Position numbers and translations under genes: made by a program | Notes under the pieces: generated by a model | Seen by the model: only the letters and a program-made list of their open reading frames with translations | The model's database searches: none | Told to the model about the DNA's origin: nothing | In this document: positions 1 through 7,798 of the stretch, piece by piece | Layout: every line of letters begins with the position of its first letter | Numbering within the stretch: position 1 is the first letter of the stretch | Source of the DNA: an uncultured Bermanella sp. | GTDB taxonomy: Bacteria > Pseudomonadota > Gammaproteobacteria > Pseudomonadales > Oceanobacteraceae | Length of the DNA: 35,329 nucleotides | Reading direction: 5' to 3' | Assembly (NCBI GenBank): GCA_913058575.1 | Contig: CAJXRF010000060.1 | Span: 1-35,329, forward strand

Positions 1-112
1 ACATATGGCTGCATTAGCAGCTTAGGCTTTGATGCACTTCAAGGTTGAATCCGCGTTAATTGAAATGATAGTTTTCATGACTTTTCATATTGTTATTATT
101 ATATGAATGAGT

Positions 113-233
113 ATTCCTGAGAATTTAAATTCTAACAATACTTTAAAATAGAGGTATTGCGCCTTTGGGTTATCAATTCAAGACAGGGATTATCCTATTA
201 AGTCAGAGATGTTTTTGGTGTGAATAAAGGGCG
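113..233. repeat. Dispersed intergenic repeat family 2, copy A
   Basis: This stretch shares a long, gapped similarity with 6784-6893. Both copies begin with ATTCCTGAGAAT, contain TTGCGCCTTTGGG and CAATTCAAGACAGG followed by ATTATCC and ATTAAG, and end with GAATAAAGGGCG. Both lie just past the 3' end of a minus-strand gene (here the AraC-type regulator). No reading frame is conserved between the copies, so this is probably a non-coding dispersed element. The family is not one I recognise. The rest of 1-274 holds nothing else I can support. Confidence 0.7.
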
Positions 234-274
234 TGAATGGACTGATTGAAAGGTTTGAAGAGCTTCTAATGATG

Positions 275-1276
275 TTATTTTAAAATACGATGGCGCAAGT
301 ATTCTTTTGGTGTGGTTCCAAACCAGTTTTTGAATGCGCGATAAAATGCACTGGCTTCTGAATAACCTAATAGCCCGATTAAAGCATCGATACTTTTGCC
401 ATTTTTAAAATGTTCCATAGCAGTTTCTTTGCAGGTCTCCTCTTTTAATAGGCGAAAGGAAGTGCCTTGTTCAGAGATACTGCTTTGTAAGCCCCGAATA
501 GGTATGGCCAGCTTATTACTCAGTTGTTCAATATTGACCTTGGAAAATCCATTAAGTCGAATGAATTGTTTCACTTCACTGATCAGTTCAATGCCTTGAA
601 TTTTAGTCGATAACAATTCTTCAGCATAAGCCTTGGTTAACTTATAAAGATAAAGATCTCTGCCTATAAATGGGCGTTTAAGGTCGTCTAATTTATAATA
701 AATACAGGTATCAGAATGTTCAGATATAACTGTGGTTTGTAACATGGATCCAATTTCTTTTTCATCGACCTTATCTTTAAACCCCACTAGATAGGGGATT
801 AATGAATGATGTGAAGCATTGTTCAATAAAGAAACCGTGCCAACAATGAGTGCTTGAATTTGATGTGGGCTTGGGGGCACCACATGATCACGGGGTTCAT
901 AGCTGCATTGAACGGTATCTTGTATGTGATGGCAGCGAAACAATCCTCCATCGCCATGTAAGGGTTGATAGCGAATAATACTTTTAATGGCATCCAAAGC
1001 ATTTTCACTGTGCCAAATAATCGGTGCTAAAACGCCGATAGCGCGGTAACTGCCTGCCAAGCCCATTTTGGCACCCATTAATGGGTCTTGTGATAAAGTT
1101 TGTGCTCTATGCCATAACTCTCGTGTGGCTCCAATATCTAATCGTTGTTCAAAATTAAATTCTATTCCATTAAAGCCGGGTAAATCCTTGGTAATAACTT
1201 TTAGATCTAAACCCAATGCGCAAAACCCTCTTAAAACGGCATTAATCCATGGACTGCCTATGGCTATGTTTTTCAT
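275..1276 (-). CDS. AraC-family transcriptional regulator (arabinose_bd-type N-domain)
   Basis: A 333-residue protein with the layout of OruR/ArgR-like AraC regulators. It has an N-terminal ligand-sensing domain over about residues 15-200 and a C-terminal AraC DNA-binding domain over about 235-333. The second helix-turn-helix is clear: LLGYSEASAFYRAFKNWFG followed by TTPKEYL is the family signature. The ATG follows a good AGGAGA ribosome site. The gene is divergent from the secreted phospholipase-like gene at 1581, with about 300 bp between them holding a tandem direct repeat that suits an AraC-type operator. Control of that neighbour, itself, or both is likely but inferred. The effector is unknown. 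Confidence 0.9.
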   Translation of the reverse strand: MKNIAIGSPWINAVLRGFCALGLDLKVITKDLPGFNGIEFNFEQRLDIGATRELWHRAQTLSQDPLMGAKMGLAGSYRAIGVLAPIIWHSENALDAIKSIIRYQPLHGDGGLFRCHHIQDTVQCSYEPRDHVVPPSPHQIQALIVGTVSLLNNASHHSLIPYLVGFKDKVDEKEIGSMLQTTVISEHSDTCIYYKLDDLKRPFIGRDLYLYKLTKAYAEELLSTKIQGIELISEVKQFIRLNGFSKVNIEQLSNKLAIPIRGLQSSISEQGTSFRLLKEETCKETAMEHFKNGKSIDALIGLLGYSEASAFYRAFKNWFGTTPKEYLRHRILK

Positions 1277-1344
1277 TGATTCTCCTAATGTGAATATAGG
1301 CTGTCATTGCTTAGATAAAAAATTTAATTTTAAATGGGTCGTAA

Positions 1345-1373
1345 CTTGTCAATAGAAGCATATCTTGTCAATA
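1345..1373. promoter_or_regulatory. Tandem direct repeat, candidate AraC-type operator
   Basis: The 10-mer CTTGTCAATA occurs exactly twice, at 1345-1354 and 1364-1373, a period of 19 bp or nearly two helical turns. Directly repeated half-sites about two turns apart are the usual binding arrangement for AraC-family dimers. The repeat sits between the AraC-type regulator and the divergent gene at 1581. A TATATT hexamer at about 1393-1398 could be a -10 element for the plus-strand gene. The rest of this 304-bp gap is A+T-rich and shows nothing else. Confidence 0.5.
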
Positions 1374-1580
1374 ACTTTAAATAAGTGAGTGTTATATTAG
1401 CGCACTTATGAAATAGCCCATAAAAAATATTGGTTTTTTTAATATCAATTGCATCGACTGATTTTGAAAGCGTGTAATTCAAGCTTGAAGTTTATGAGAT
1501 TGTGAACGACCGAATTTCCAACTTATTTTTATGAATGTTGTTGCTAGAAAATAAAATAATAATAAATAAAGAGTGGTGTA

Positions 1581-4382
1581 ATGATAAAAAAAGTAATTAC
1601 AATCATGGCGTCAGTAGTGTGTGCGCTCACCTACACACTGAATGCCAGTGCATTGTCTGTATCCGACTATCGCAATAGTTGGGAGTATGAAACATTAATG
1701 TTTCAGCAATCTCTTGATAGGCATGAACCTCTTTCAAGGGCGACGTTTGTCCATGCTCATAATGCTTATAATTCTCGGGCTTACGCCAGTGGCTTGAATT
1801 ATATCGACCCCAATCACACACTTTCCCTTACGGATTTATTAAAAGTTGGGGTGCGATCCTTGGAATTAGATGCCCATAAAATATTTGGCAATATTGTATT
1901 GTGTCATGGCAGTGGGGACTTGGGCTGTTTGGGAACGGAGCGTGACTTTAAAAATGGTTTAAAAGAAATTGCCGATTGGTTAGCGCAAAACCCTAATGAA
2001 GTGATCGTACTTTATATTGAAGAGTACTTTGACAACGATTATAACTTGGCTTTGAACGATGTATTTAATAGTTACCTCGGGCTGTATTTATATAAACCTC
2101 AGGGTAATGGCTGCGAGTACCCCCCGGTTAATTTAAGCAAACAAGATATTCTAGATGCGGGCAACCAAGTCATTGCATTCACAACAGGCAGTGATTGTTC
2201 AGCATCTGAGTCAGCTGGCTTCACAGACTGGGTGTTTAACGGTGGCTTTAAAACGGATAACGGATTGGTTAGTACCCGTCAGTGTCACGATAAATACAGT
2301 GCCACTCAAATGGATTCAAAATGGGTGCGAGTGTTTGAGGATTTAACTTGGACGGGTAATGCTTTTGGTGATCCGGTTAACCTTTCTGCCAGTGATGTGG
2401 CTTTTGCATTGTCTTGTGGCATCAATATTTTTGGCTTGGATAAAATTGTGCCAGGGGATTCTCGAATGGACGCTCTGCTATGGAGTTGGGATGTTAATCA
2501 ACCTAATCAATCCAGTGCCAATGATGACTGCGCCATATTGCAAAGCACAGGTCGCTTTGAAGATCGAACTTGTGGTGATGATCGAGAAAATAATTACGCG
2601 TGCCAAAAGCTAGGTAGTCACGATTGGATAGTCACTCAAGCTGCTGGTGAATGGCATTTAGGCGAACACTATTGTGAAGAAGAAACTTCTGGCAGCCATG
2701 TGTTTTCAGTTCCCACCATCGCAGTTGATAAACAGGCTTTAATGCTTCAAAAAAGAGATTCGGCTGTTTGGTTGAATTACACCGACCAAGCAAATGAAGG
2801 GCAGTGGGTCGCTAACAATCAAACCTCGCTTGAGTATTCGCGCATTAAAGGCTTTGAGAATGTATGGGCCTGCGGTGTTCTGCCTGGTAATGATGGTTAC
2901 TTGGCAGGTTCGGCAGAAAAAGATGACCATTTAGGTAAGGCCCTAGCCAGTGGTGACTTCAATGGAGATGGTTTTGATGATTTAGCCATAGGCGCTCCTA
3001 ATGAAGATATTAATGGTGATGATGATGCAGGTGCCGTGAATATCGTATATGGCAGTGTCGATGGCGTTAAAATTGAAGAGGGGTTCTGCCAATTGTGGAA
3101 TGGTGACAGCCCTGGGTTAGTAGGCAGCGCAGAAGGAGATGATTGGTTTGGTTTTGCATTGAGTTCTGGTGACTATAACAACGACGGGTTTGACGATCTG
3201 GCCATAGGGGCTCCCCATGAAAAAATTGGTAACGCTGAAGACGGTGGGGCGGTGAGTATTATTTACGGCAGTGCTGAAGGTTTAACAGCTAGAAATGATA
3301 CCTATCTTCATCAAGATACCAGCAATGTAGCCAGCAGTGCAGAGGGCGATGATCAGTTTGGTTATTCGTTGGCGTCAGGTGACTTTAACAATGATGGTTA
3401 CGCGGATTTGGCAGTGGGCTCACCCAATGAAAATCGCACAGCTGGTGGCAATGACAATGACGGCATGGCCCATGTTTTTTATGGAAGCAGCACCGGTATT
3501 AAAGCTATTGGCTCAACTGATTGGGCGCAAGATGTTGGCACTGTAAATGGCACGGCACAAACAGATGATCGCTTTGGTTGGTCTTTAGCGGCAGGTGATT
3601 TTAACAATGACGGCTTTGATGATTTAGCCGTGGGTGTGCCAAAAGAAGATGTAAACGGAGACGATAATGCAGGCTATGTTAACGTTTTATTTGGTAGTGA
3701 CATAGGTATTGATGATGCTGCAGATCAGTCTTTTCATCAGGATACGAATGGCATAGCGAGCGGTACTGAAGATGATGACCATTTTGGTTTCGCGTTGGCA
3801 GCAGGTGATTTTAACAATGATGGTTTTGCTGATTTAGCCATCGGTTCACCTAAAGAAGATGTGCTAGCAGGAGATGATAATAACGATGGTCTCATTCATA
3901 TTTTGTATGGACGAGCCTCTGGTTTGAGTGGTGACGGATCTAAAATGTGGAATCAGTCAGTGGGAACAGTAAATGGAACTGCCGAGAAAGACGACCATTT
4001 TGGCTATTCCTTGTCTGCCGGTGATTTTAACGGAGACGGCTATGATGATTTGGCCATTGGTTCACCCAATGAAGACACCAATGGTGAATGGGATACTGGT
4101 AGTGTGAATGTTTTATTTGGAAGAAGCAGCGGCCTTGATGATGCAGGTGATGAATCATTTACACAGGATTCCGTAGGTGTAGTGAACAGCCCTGAAAGAG
4201 ATGATCGCTTCGGTTGGTCTGTGGTAGCGGGGGATTTTAATGGTGATGGTTATAGCGACTTAGCAGTGGGGGCCCCTAAAGAAGATTTAAATCGAGGGGG
4301 AAATAACAATGACGGCCAAGTTCATACATTTAGTGGCAATAGTGGCGGCTTAACTGGTAATGGTGATCACCTTTATCAATAA
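1581..4382 (+). CDS. Secreted PI-PLC-like phosphodiesterase with seven FG-GAP repeats
   Basis: A 933-residue exported protein with a signal peptide over about residues 1-24. Residues about 50-310 resemble bacterial phosphatidylinositol-specific phospholipase C (X domain). An N-terminal HAHNAY motif (His60) and SLELDA, then LCHG (His109), are placed like the two catalytic histidines, and an EVIVLYIEEYFD strand follows. After a Cys-containing linker come seven tandem FG-GAP (integrin-alpha-like) repeats from about residue 437 to the end. Each carries a DFNGDG/DYNNDG calcium loop followed by DLAIG or DLAVG. The repeats should fold as a calcium-bound seven-bladed propeller used for adhesion or substrate display. 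A likely role is extracellular cleavage of phosphodiester or lipid head groups. The fold assignment is firm; the substrate is not known. Confidence 0.82.
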   Translation: MIKKVITIMASVVCALTYTLNASALSVSDYRNSWEYETLMFQQSLDRHEPLSRATFVHAHNAYNSRAYASGLNYIDPNHTLSLTDLLKVGVRSLELDAHKIFGNIVLCHGSGDLGCLGTERDFKNGLKEIADWLAQNPNEVIVLYIEEYFDNDYNLALNDVFNSYLGLYLYKPQGNGCEYPPVNLSKQDILDAGNQVIAFTTGSDCSASESAGFTDWVFNGGFKTDNGLVSTRQCHDKYSATQMDSKWVRVFEDLTWTGNAFGDPVNLSASDVAFALSCGINIFGLDKIVPGDSRMDALLWSWDVNQPNQSSANDDCAILQSTGRFEDRTCGDDRENNYACQKLGSHDWIVTQAAGEWHLGEHYCEEETSGSHVFSVPTIAVDKQALMLQKRDSAVWLNYTDQANEGQWVANNQTSLEYSRIKGFENVWACGVLPGNDGYLAGSAEKDDHLGKALASGDFNGDGFDDLAIGAPNEDINGDDDAGAVNIVYGSVDGVKIEEGFCQLWNGDSPGLVGSAEGDDWFGFALSSGDYNNDGFDDLAIGAPHEKIGNAEDGGAVSIIYGSAEGLTARNDTYLHQDTSNVASSAEGDDQFGYSLASGDFNNDGYADLAVGSPNENRTAGGNDNDGMAHVFYGSSTGIKAIGSTDWAQDVGTVNGTAQTDDRFGWSLAAGDFNNDGFDDLAVGVPKEDVNGDDNAGYVNVLFGSDIGIDDAADQSFHQDTNGIASGTEDDDHFGFALAAGDFNNDGFADLAIGSPKEDVLAGDDNNDGLIHILYGRASGLSGDGSKMWNQSVGTVNGTAEKDDHFGYSLSAGDFNGDGYDDLAIGSPNEDTNGEWDTGSVNVLFGRSSGLDDAGDESFTQDSVGVVNSPERDDRFGWSVVAGDFNGDGYSDLAVGAPKEDLNRGGNNNDGQVHTFSGNSGGLTGNGDHLYQ
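2889..4376 (+). repeat. Seven in-gene FG-GAP repeats (~210 bp each)
   Basis: Seven tandem coding repeats make up the C-terminal half of the secreted PI-PLC-like protein. Each encodes a GDFNxDGxxDLAxGxPxE core followed by a strand ending in xYGS, xFGS or a variant. The repeats differ at the DNA level, so they are old rather than recently amplified. Confidence 0.85.
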
Positions 4383-4403
4383 AAATTTAAGTTGATAATC
4401 AGT

Positions 4404-4424
4404 GCCTCAATTTTAATTTGAGGC
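4404..4424 (+). terminator. Weak stem-loop after the PI-PLC-like gene
   Basis: A perfect 7-bp inverted repeat, GCCTCAA and TTGAGGC with a 7-nt loop, lies 22 bp past the stop codon. Only TTCATT follows, not a real T-run, so it is at best a weak rho-independent terminator. Confidence 0.4.
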
Positions 4425-4494
4425 TTCATTAGATTAGATTTCAAGCTTCATTGGCAAGGGTGGTAGACAGCCAAGCCTCTAAAAGGAAAGGAAA

Positions 4495-5304
4495 GTGAAA
4501 GTATTAATTCTTTTACCTAAGTGTGATTACGATCCAACTGAAACGGCTGTTCCGTGGATTGAAATGGTTAAGGCTGGGCATGATCTTTATTTTGCCACTC
4601 CAGAAGGTGAACCCGCTTATGCTGATCCTCGTTTAGTGGATGGCGGCTTTTCACTTTTGTCGCCAATTTTTATGACCCGTAAGATCGATATTAAAAAATA
4701 TCAGACCATGGTGGCGAATGAGCAATTTTTACACCCTCTTTCATATGCCGATGTATTAGCAGCGGCCTATGACGCTTTGTTTATTCCTGGTGGCCATGCT
4801 CCTGGGATGAAAACCATGATTGACTCGGTAACGGCTCAGAGTATTTGTCGTCACTTCTTTCAAAATGATAAACCCGTTGCCGCCGTGTGCCATGGTGTTC
4901 TTTTACTGGCTCGCAGCAAGAATAGAACTGGTTTATCAGTGCTAGATGGACGTCTCAGTACGGCACTGCCAGCATCAGTGGAGCTGTCTGCATGGGCTGC
5001 TACAGCATTGTGGTTGGGTAGATATTACCGCACTTACCCCATAACGGTAGAGCGTGAGGTGAGTGAAGCGCTGGGCCAAGAAGGACGCTTTTATAAAGGG
5101 CCACTTTTGCCAATACGGGATAAGGAAGAATCCCTGCGTTTTGGCTTTACAGTACGTGATGATAATTATCTAAGTGCCCGTTGGCCGGGTGACTGTAATA
5201 AATTTTCAAAGGATTGGATAAAACTTTTAGCCGAGTATACCCAAAGAAAACAAGACGGCAGAGGAATGGCGAAAAGTTTACAAAAGATCGGCTGGGTTTA
5301 TTAA
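4495..5304 (+). CDS. DJ-1/PfpI-family protein (class I glutamine amidotransferase-like)
   Basis: A 269-residue cytosolic protein of the DJ-1/PfpI superfamily. The start is a GTG preceded by a purine-rich AAAAGGAAAGGAAA. The N-terminal DPTE (Glu16) matches the family's conserved acid near the active site. IPGGHAPG at about residues 98-104 precedes the nucleophile elbow AVCHG, with Cys132 followed by His133. The family includes glyoxalase III/Hsp31-like deglycases, chaperones and proteases, and sequence alone does not separate them here. It is longer than the ~190-residue core, with about 70 extra C-terminal residues, as in larger 'type 1 glutamine amidotransferase domain' proteins. It follows the secreted phospholipase-like gene by 112 bp and may be cotranscribed. 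Confidence 0.82.
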   Translation: MKVLILLPKCDYDPTETAVPWIEMVKAGHDLYFATPEGEPAYADPRLVDGGFSLLSPIFMTRKIDIKKYQTMVANEQFLHPLSYADVLAAAYDALFIPGGHAPGMKTMIDSVTAQSICRHFFQNDKPVAAVCHGVLLLARSKNRTGLSVLDGRLSTALPASVELSAWAATALWLGRYYRTYPITVEREVSEALGQEGRFYKGPLLPIRDKEESLRFGFTVRDDNYLSARWPGDCNKFSKDWIKLLAEYTQRKQDGRGMAKSLQKIGWVY

Positions 5305-5431
5305 CTGGCTATATGGCAAGTAAACCAAAATGATCAGGCGGGCTATTCATTGGTTTGAAGGTTCGCCAGTGATGGTTATGTTGTTCAAAATATATATCCA
5401 TAAAAAATTAAAATAACAAGAGAGGAGAATT

Positions 5432-6448
5432 ATGATTATGGCCTTATTCGTGCGCTTTAGGCTCACCTTGAAAACAGGGTTGATGTTACTGTTAATTTCG
5501 TTCGCATCATCGGTTTTGGCTGTGGGGGAATCGGCATTGTACCCAGTTGAAAATGTCGATTATTTTCTTAATGACATAGGAACGGCCAAACTAGGGTCGA
5601 AGGATAAAGGTTGTCACGCCCAAGGTATTAAATTTGATGGGCAACATTATTATTTTACATGCATGGATACCAACGGTGACCATGCCAGTTTTTTATATGT
5701 GCACGATGCCAATGGAGAATTGATTAAAGAATTCACCCAGGGCAGCGAGTTTCAGCACCCCAGCGGAATACTGTTATACAAGGGTTGGGCTTACACAGGG
5801 TTCACTCATCAAGGTTTTTTAAATTTATCCTATGACTCAGAGCTGTGGCGGTTTAACGGGGAAGGGGATGTGGAATACCAAGGATGGTTTGACCATTCGG
5901 TGGGGTTTGTGGGGGCTAAATCTCCAAACATGTATAACCCTGAACTAAAGGTTAAAACAAACTACTCATCCTACACCCAGTATTACATGCGTAATTGTAA
6001 AGGCACCGCTGGCAGTTGTAATCGCTATAATAATGTCACCACAGGAAAAACCGTGGGCCCGGTTACCAAGCTAAGTGATAGCGTTCAGGATTGTGATTAT
6101 TATTATAAAAATGGTGCATGGTATAAGGCATGTATTTTATTTTCAGATGACGAAAACAAGATACGAGTGTGGAAAGCAAATCAAACAATACTGGCCAAAG
6201 ACAATGCATTAAAAACTTTAGTAATGGATGGCCAGCCAGGCCACTCTGGAGGGTTCGGTTTTTATACCGATCCTGATGGCAGCAAATGGGTCGTTACCTC
6301 TCCACCTCCCGCTACAGATTCAGATTGTGGTCGTCGCGCTTGTGGCGGCTGTGGACTGGTGGGAAAAAACGTATGCACTTGTACTGATAAGAAAAATCGA
6401 CAACGGGTTAGATTTTATCGTTTTTCTAATTTCAACTGGCCAGGATAG
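5432..6448 (+). CDS. Unrecognised secreted protein with Cys-rich C-terminus
   Basis: A 338-residue protein I do not recognise. The ATG follows a strong GAGAGGAG ribosome site. The N-terminus is a long signal peptide with a basic stretch, a hydrophobic core and cleavage probably after VLA near residue 30. The body is rich in aromatic, Gly and Asp residues, with strand-turn segments (GIKFDGQHYYFTC, HPSGILLYKGWAYTGF) that suggest a beta-propeller, but no family was assigned. The last ~60 residues hold six cysteines in a short stretch (CGRRACGGCG, then VCTCT), which may form disulfides or bind metal. It has its own downstream terminator, so it ends a transcription unit. Confidence 0.6.
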   Translation: MIMALFVRFRLTLKTGLMLLLISFASSVLAVGESALYPVENVDYFLNDIGTAKLGSKDKGCHAQGIKFDGQHYYFTCMDTNGDHASFLYVHDANGELIKEFTQGSEFQHPSGILLYKGWAYTGFTHQGFLNLSYDSELWRFNGEGDVEYQGWFDHSVGFVGAKSPNMYNPELKVKTNYSSYTQYYMRNCKGTAGSCNRYNNVTTGKTVGPVTKLSDSVQDCDYYYKNGAWYKACILFSDDENKIRVWKANQTILAKDNALKTLVMDGQPGHSGGFGFYTDPDGSKWVVTSPPPATDSDCGRRACGGCGLVGKNVCTCTDKKNRQRVRFYRFSNFNWPG

Positions 6449-6467
6449 ATCGCTCAAATTAAATATA

Positions 6468-6505
6468 AAAAAAGCCCAAACAACTTTCATTATTTGGGCT
6501 TTTTT
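6468..6505 (+). terminator. Rho-independent terminator, 13-bp stem
   Basis: AAAAAAGCCCAAA at 6468-6480 pairs with TTTGGGCTTTTTT at 6493-6505 across a 12-nt loop. It lies 20 bp past the stop of the Cys-rich secreted gene. The A-tract and T-tract make it functional in both directions, so it may also stop minus-strand readthrough. A near-identical terminator lies at 10890-10927. Confidence 0.88.
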
Positions 6506-6564
6506 CCTACATGGATATAGGTACGCCGTTTTATGTATGGAACATATCAACGTGTGCTCTTTAG

Positions 6565-6649
6565 AAAAACTCACCGCTAGATAGGTATCCTGTTTAAAGC
6601 GATATCAGTACATCCTGTACGTCAACAGGCGCGAGCCATTTCATTAAAG
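6565..6649. repeat. Dispersed intergenic repeat family 1, copy 1
   Basis: It begins AAAAACTCACCGCTAGATAG, passes through AAAGCGATATCAGTACATCC and TGTACGTCAACAGGCG, and ends near CATTTCATTAAAG. Closely similar copies are at 9016-9075 and 10939-11023. The core GTACA-TCC-TGTAC is a small palindrome, giving a REP-like hairpin. The element is non-coding. The gap 6449-6934 holds only the terminator, this repeat and the family-2 repeat. Confidence 0.75.
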
Positions 6650-6783
6650 TAAAGTATGCGTAATTTTGGCATGGCTATTAAAATCTAAAAATAACAAACC
6701 GGTTACCAGTAGTACTTTTTGATATTTTATTATTGTTATTACTTTCACGGGAGGTCATATACTTATTTTTATATGGCAAAATT

Positions 6784-6893
6784 ATTCCTGAGAATACAAT
6801 ACTGAAAATTAGAGCTTTTGCGCCTTTGGGCTAGCAATTCAAGACAGGTATTATCCCATTAAGCCAGCTGATTCATTGTGCGAATAAAGGGCG
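6784..6893. repeat. Dispersed intergenic repeat family 2, copy B
   Basis: This is the second copy of the element at 113-233, with the same order of conserved blocks and the same final GAATAAAGGGCG. Here it runs into GGCGC-AAA-GCGCC (6890-6902). Read on the minus strand this is a compact hairpin followed by CTTTATT, so it could act as a weak terminator for the DoxX-containing operon. Confidence 0.7.
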
Positions 6894-6934
6894 CAAAGCG
6901 CCTAGCGATAAGCTTCTTTGATTAGCGGGGTCTT

Positions 6935-7324
6935 TTAAGTTGTATTAGCTTTGCTTGTATCATTGATGTGATCGAGTAAAACCAAAATAAGAGCAATGAT
7001 AGGGAGGTTTTTAGTGATAGGGCCAAATGGATGTAGCCAAAACTCGGGAGCAATGAAGGAAAGTAAAATAGAGTAGAAAATGATGACGCTAATCTGAAAC
7101 TTCAAGCACCATTTTAACTGGTATTTAGACAGTAACCAAAATCCTATTAAAATATCCAAGATACTCCCTGATACAAGTAAGAGCTCAGCTGTAAAATCTT
7201 TTATCCCAGCTTTCTCTAAAATTTCGTATCCAATTTCTGGTGAAAAATAAAACGAAGTGATACCTGTAAATATCCAGAGAATGGATAGGGAGAATAGAGC
7301 TAGCCGTTGGTTTATTGTGTTCAT
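6935..7324 (-). CDS. DoxX-like small membrane protein
   Basis: A 129-residue integral membrane protein with four hydrophobic segments at about residues 8-28, 46-66, 74-92 and 105-120. The C-terminal FGPITKNLPIIALIL is characteristic of the DoxX-like domain often fused to, or encoded next to, NAD(P)-dependent oxidoreductases. It starts 6 nt after the stop of the DUF2269 gene and has a poor ribosome site of its own, so translation is probably coupled. The biochemical role of the family is not settled. It is the last gene of the three-gene operon. Confidence 0.75.
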   Translation of the reverse strand: MNTINQRLALFSLSILWIFTGITSFYFSPEIGYEILEKAGIKDFTAELLLVSGSILDILIGFWLLSKYQLKWCLKFQISVIIFYSILLSFIAPEFWLHPFGPITKNLPIIALILVLLDHINDTSKANTT

Positions 7325-7330
7325 TTTGGT

Positions 7331-7798
7331 CTACAAAAAGGGTTTGAAAATCATGAGATAAAAGATAGAAATAACCATAAAAAAGGCTGGAACCCCTAAT
7401 AAAAACCAGACTTTAAAAAGAGAGTGAAAAGAGTCGGGAATCGTCTCTTGGTCAACACTCGCTTCTATTATGCTCTTCAATCTATACTGAATGCGTACCA
7501 CGGGTAACCAGCAAGCGCCTATGGCTAAAAACAAGGTTAAGACAGAGTAGAACCAAGTGGAAGTATATGAATAATTTAGCTTATGCATTAATAGAAAGCC
7601 TGTGATTACCTGAATGATAATGGCAGGAGCAGTAAATACCCAGTCCCCTAAGATTACATTTTTACAGGTTACCAATAGGGCGGTGGCAGATTTGGAAAGA
7701 TAGGCGGTCAGCATAAAAAAGGCAATACCAGCTCCCGTGCCCAACAGAACCGTTGAGGAAAGAATGTGAATTAACTTGAGTGTTAAGTAACTATCCAT
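7331..7798 (-). CDS. DUF2269-family integral membrane protein
   Basis: A 155-residue membrane protein with four predicted helices. The N-terminal LKLIHILSSTVLLGTGAGIA with a conserved His matches the DUF2269 pattern. The ATG at 7798 is preferred over a GTG one codon upstream because it lies 7 nt from AGGAG. The start overlaps the end of the upstream saccharopine-dehydrogenase-like gene by 8 bp, and the DoxX-like gene starts 6 nt after its stop. The three products probably act together at the inner membrane. No activity is known for the family. Confidence 0.78.
   Translation of the reverse strand: MDSYLTLKLIHILSSTVLLGTGAGIAFFMLTAYLSKSATALLVTCKNVILGDWVFTAPAIIIQVITGFLLMHKLNYSYTSTWFYSVLTLFLAIGACWLPVVRIQYRLKSIIEASVDQETIPDSFHSLFKVWFLLGVPAFFMVISIFYLMIFKPFL

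Noticed and set aside
1301-1318. CTGTCAT at 1301 considered as a Pho box for the PI-PLC-like gene
   Set aside because: The second half-site at the required spacing (TAGATAA) matches poorly.
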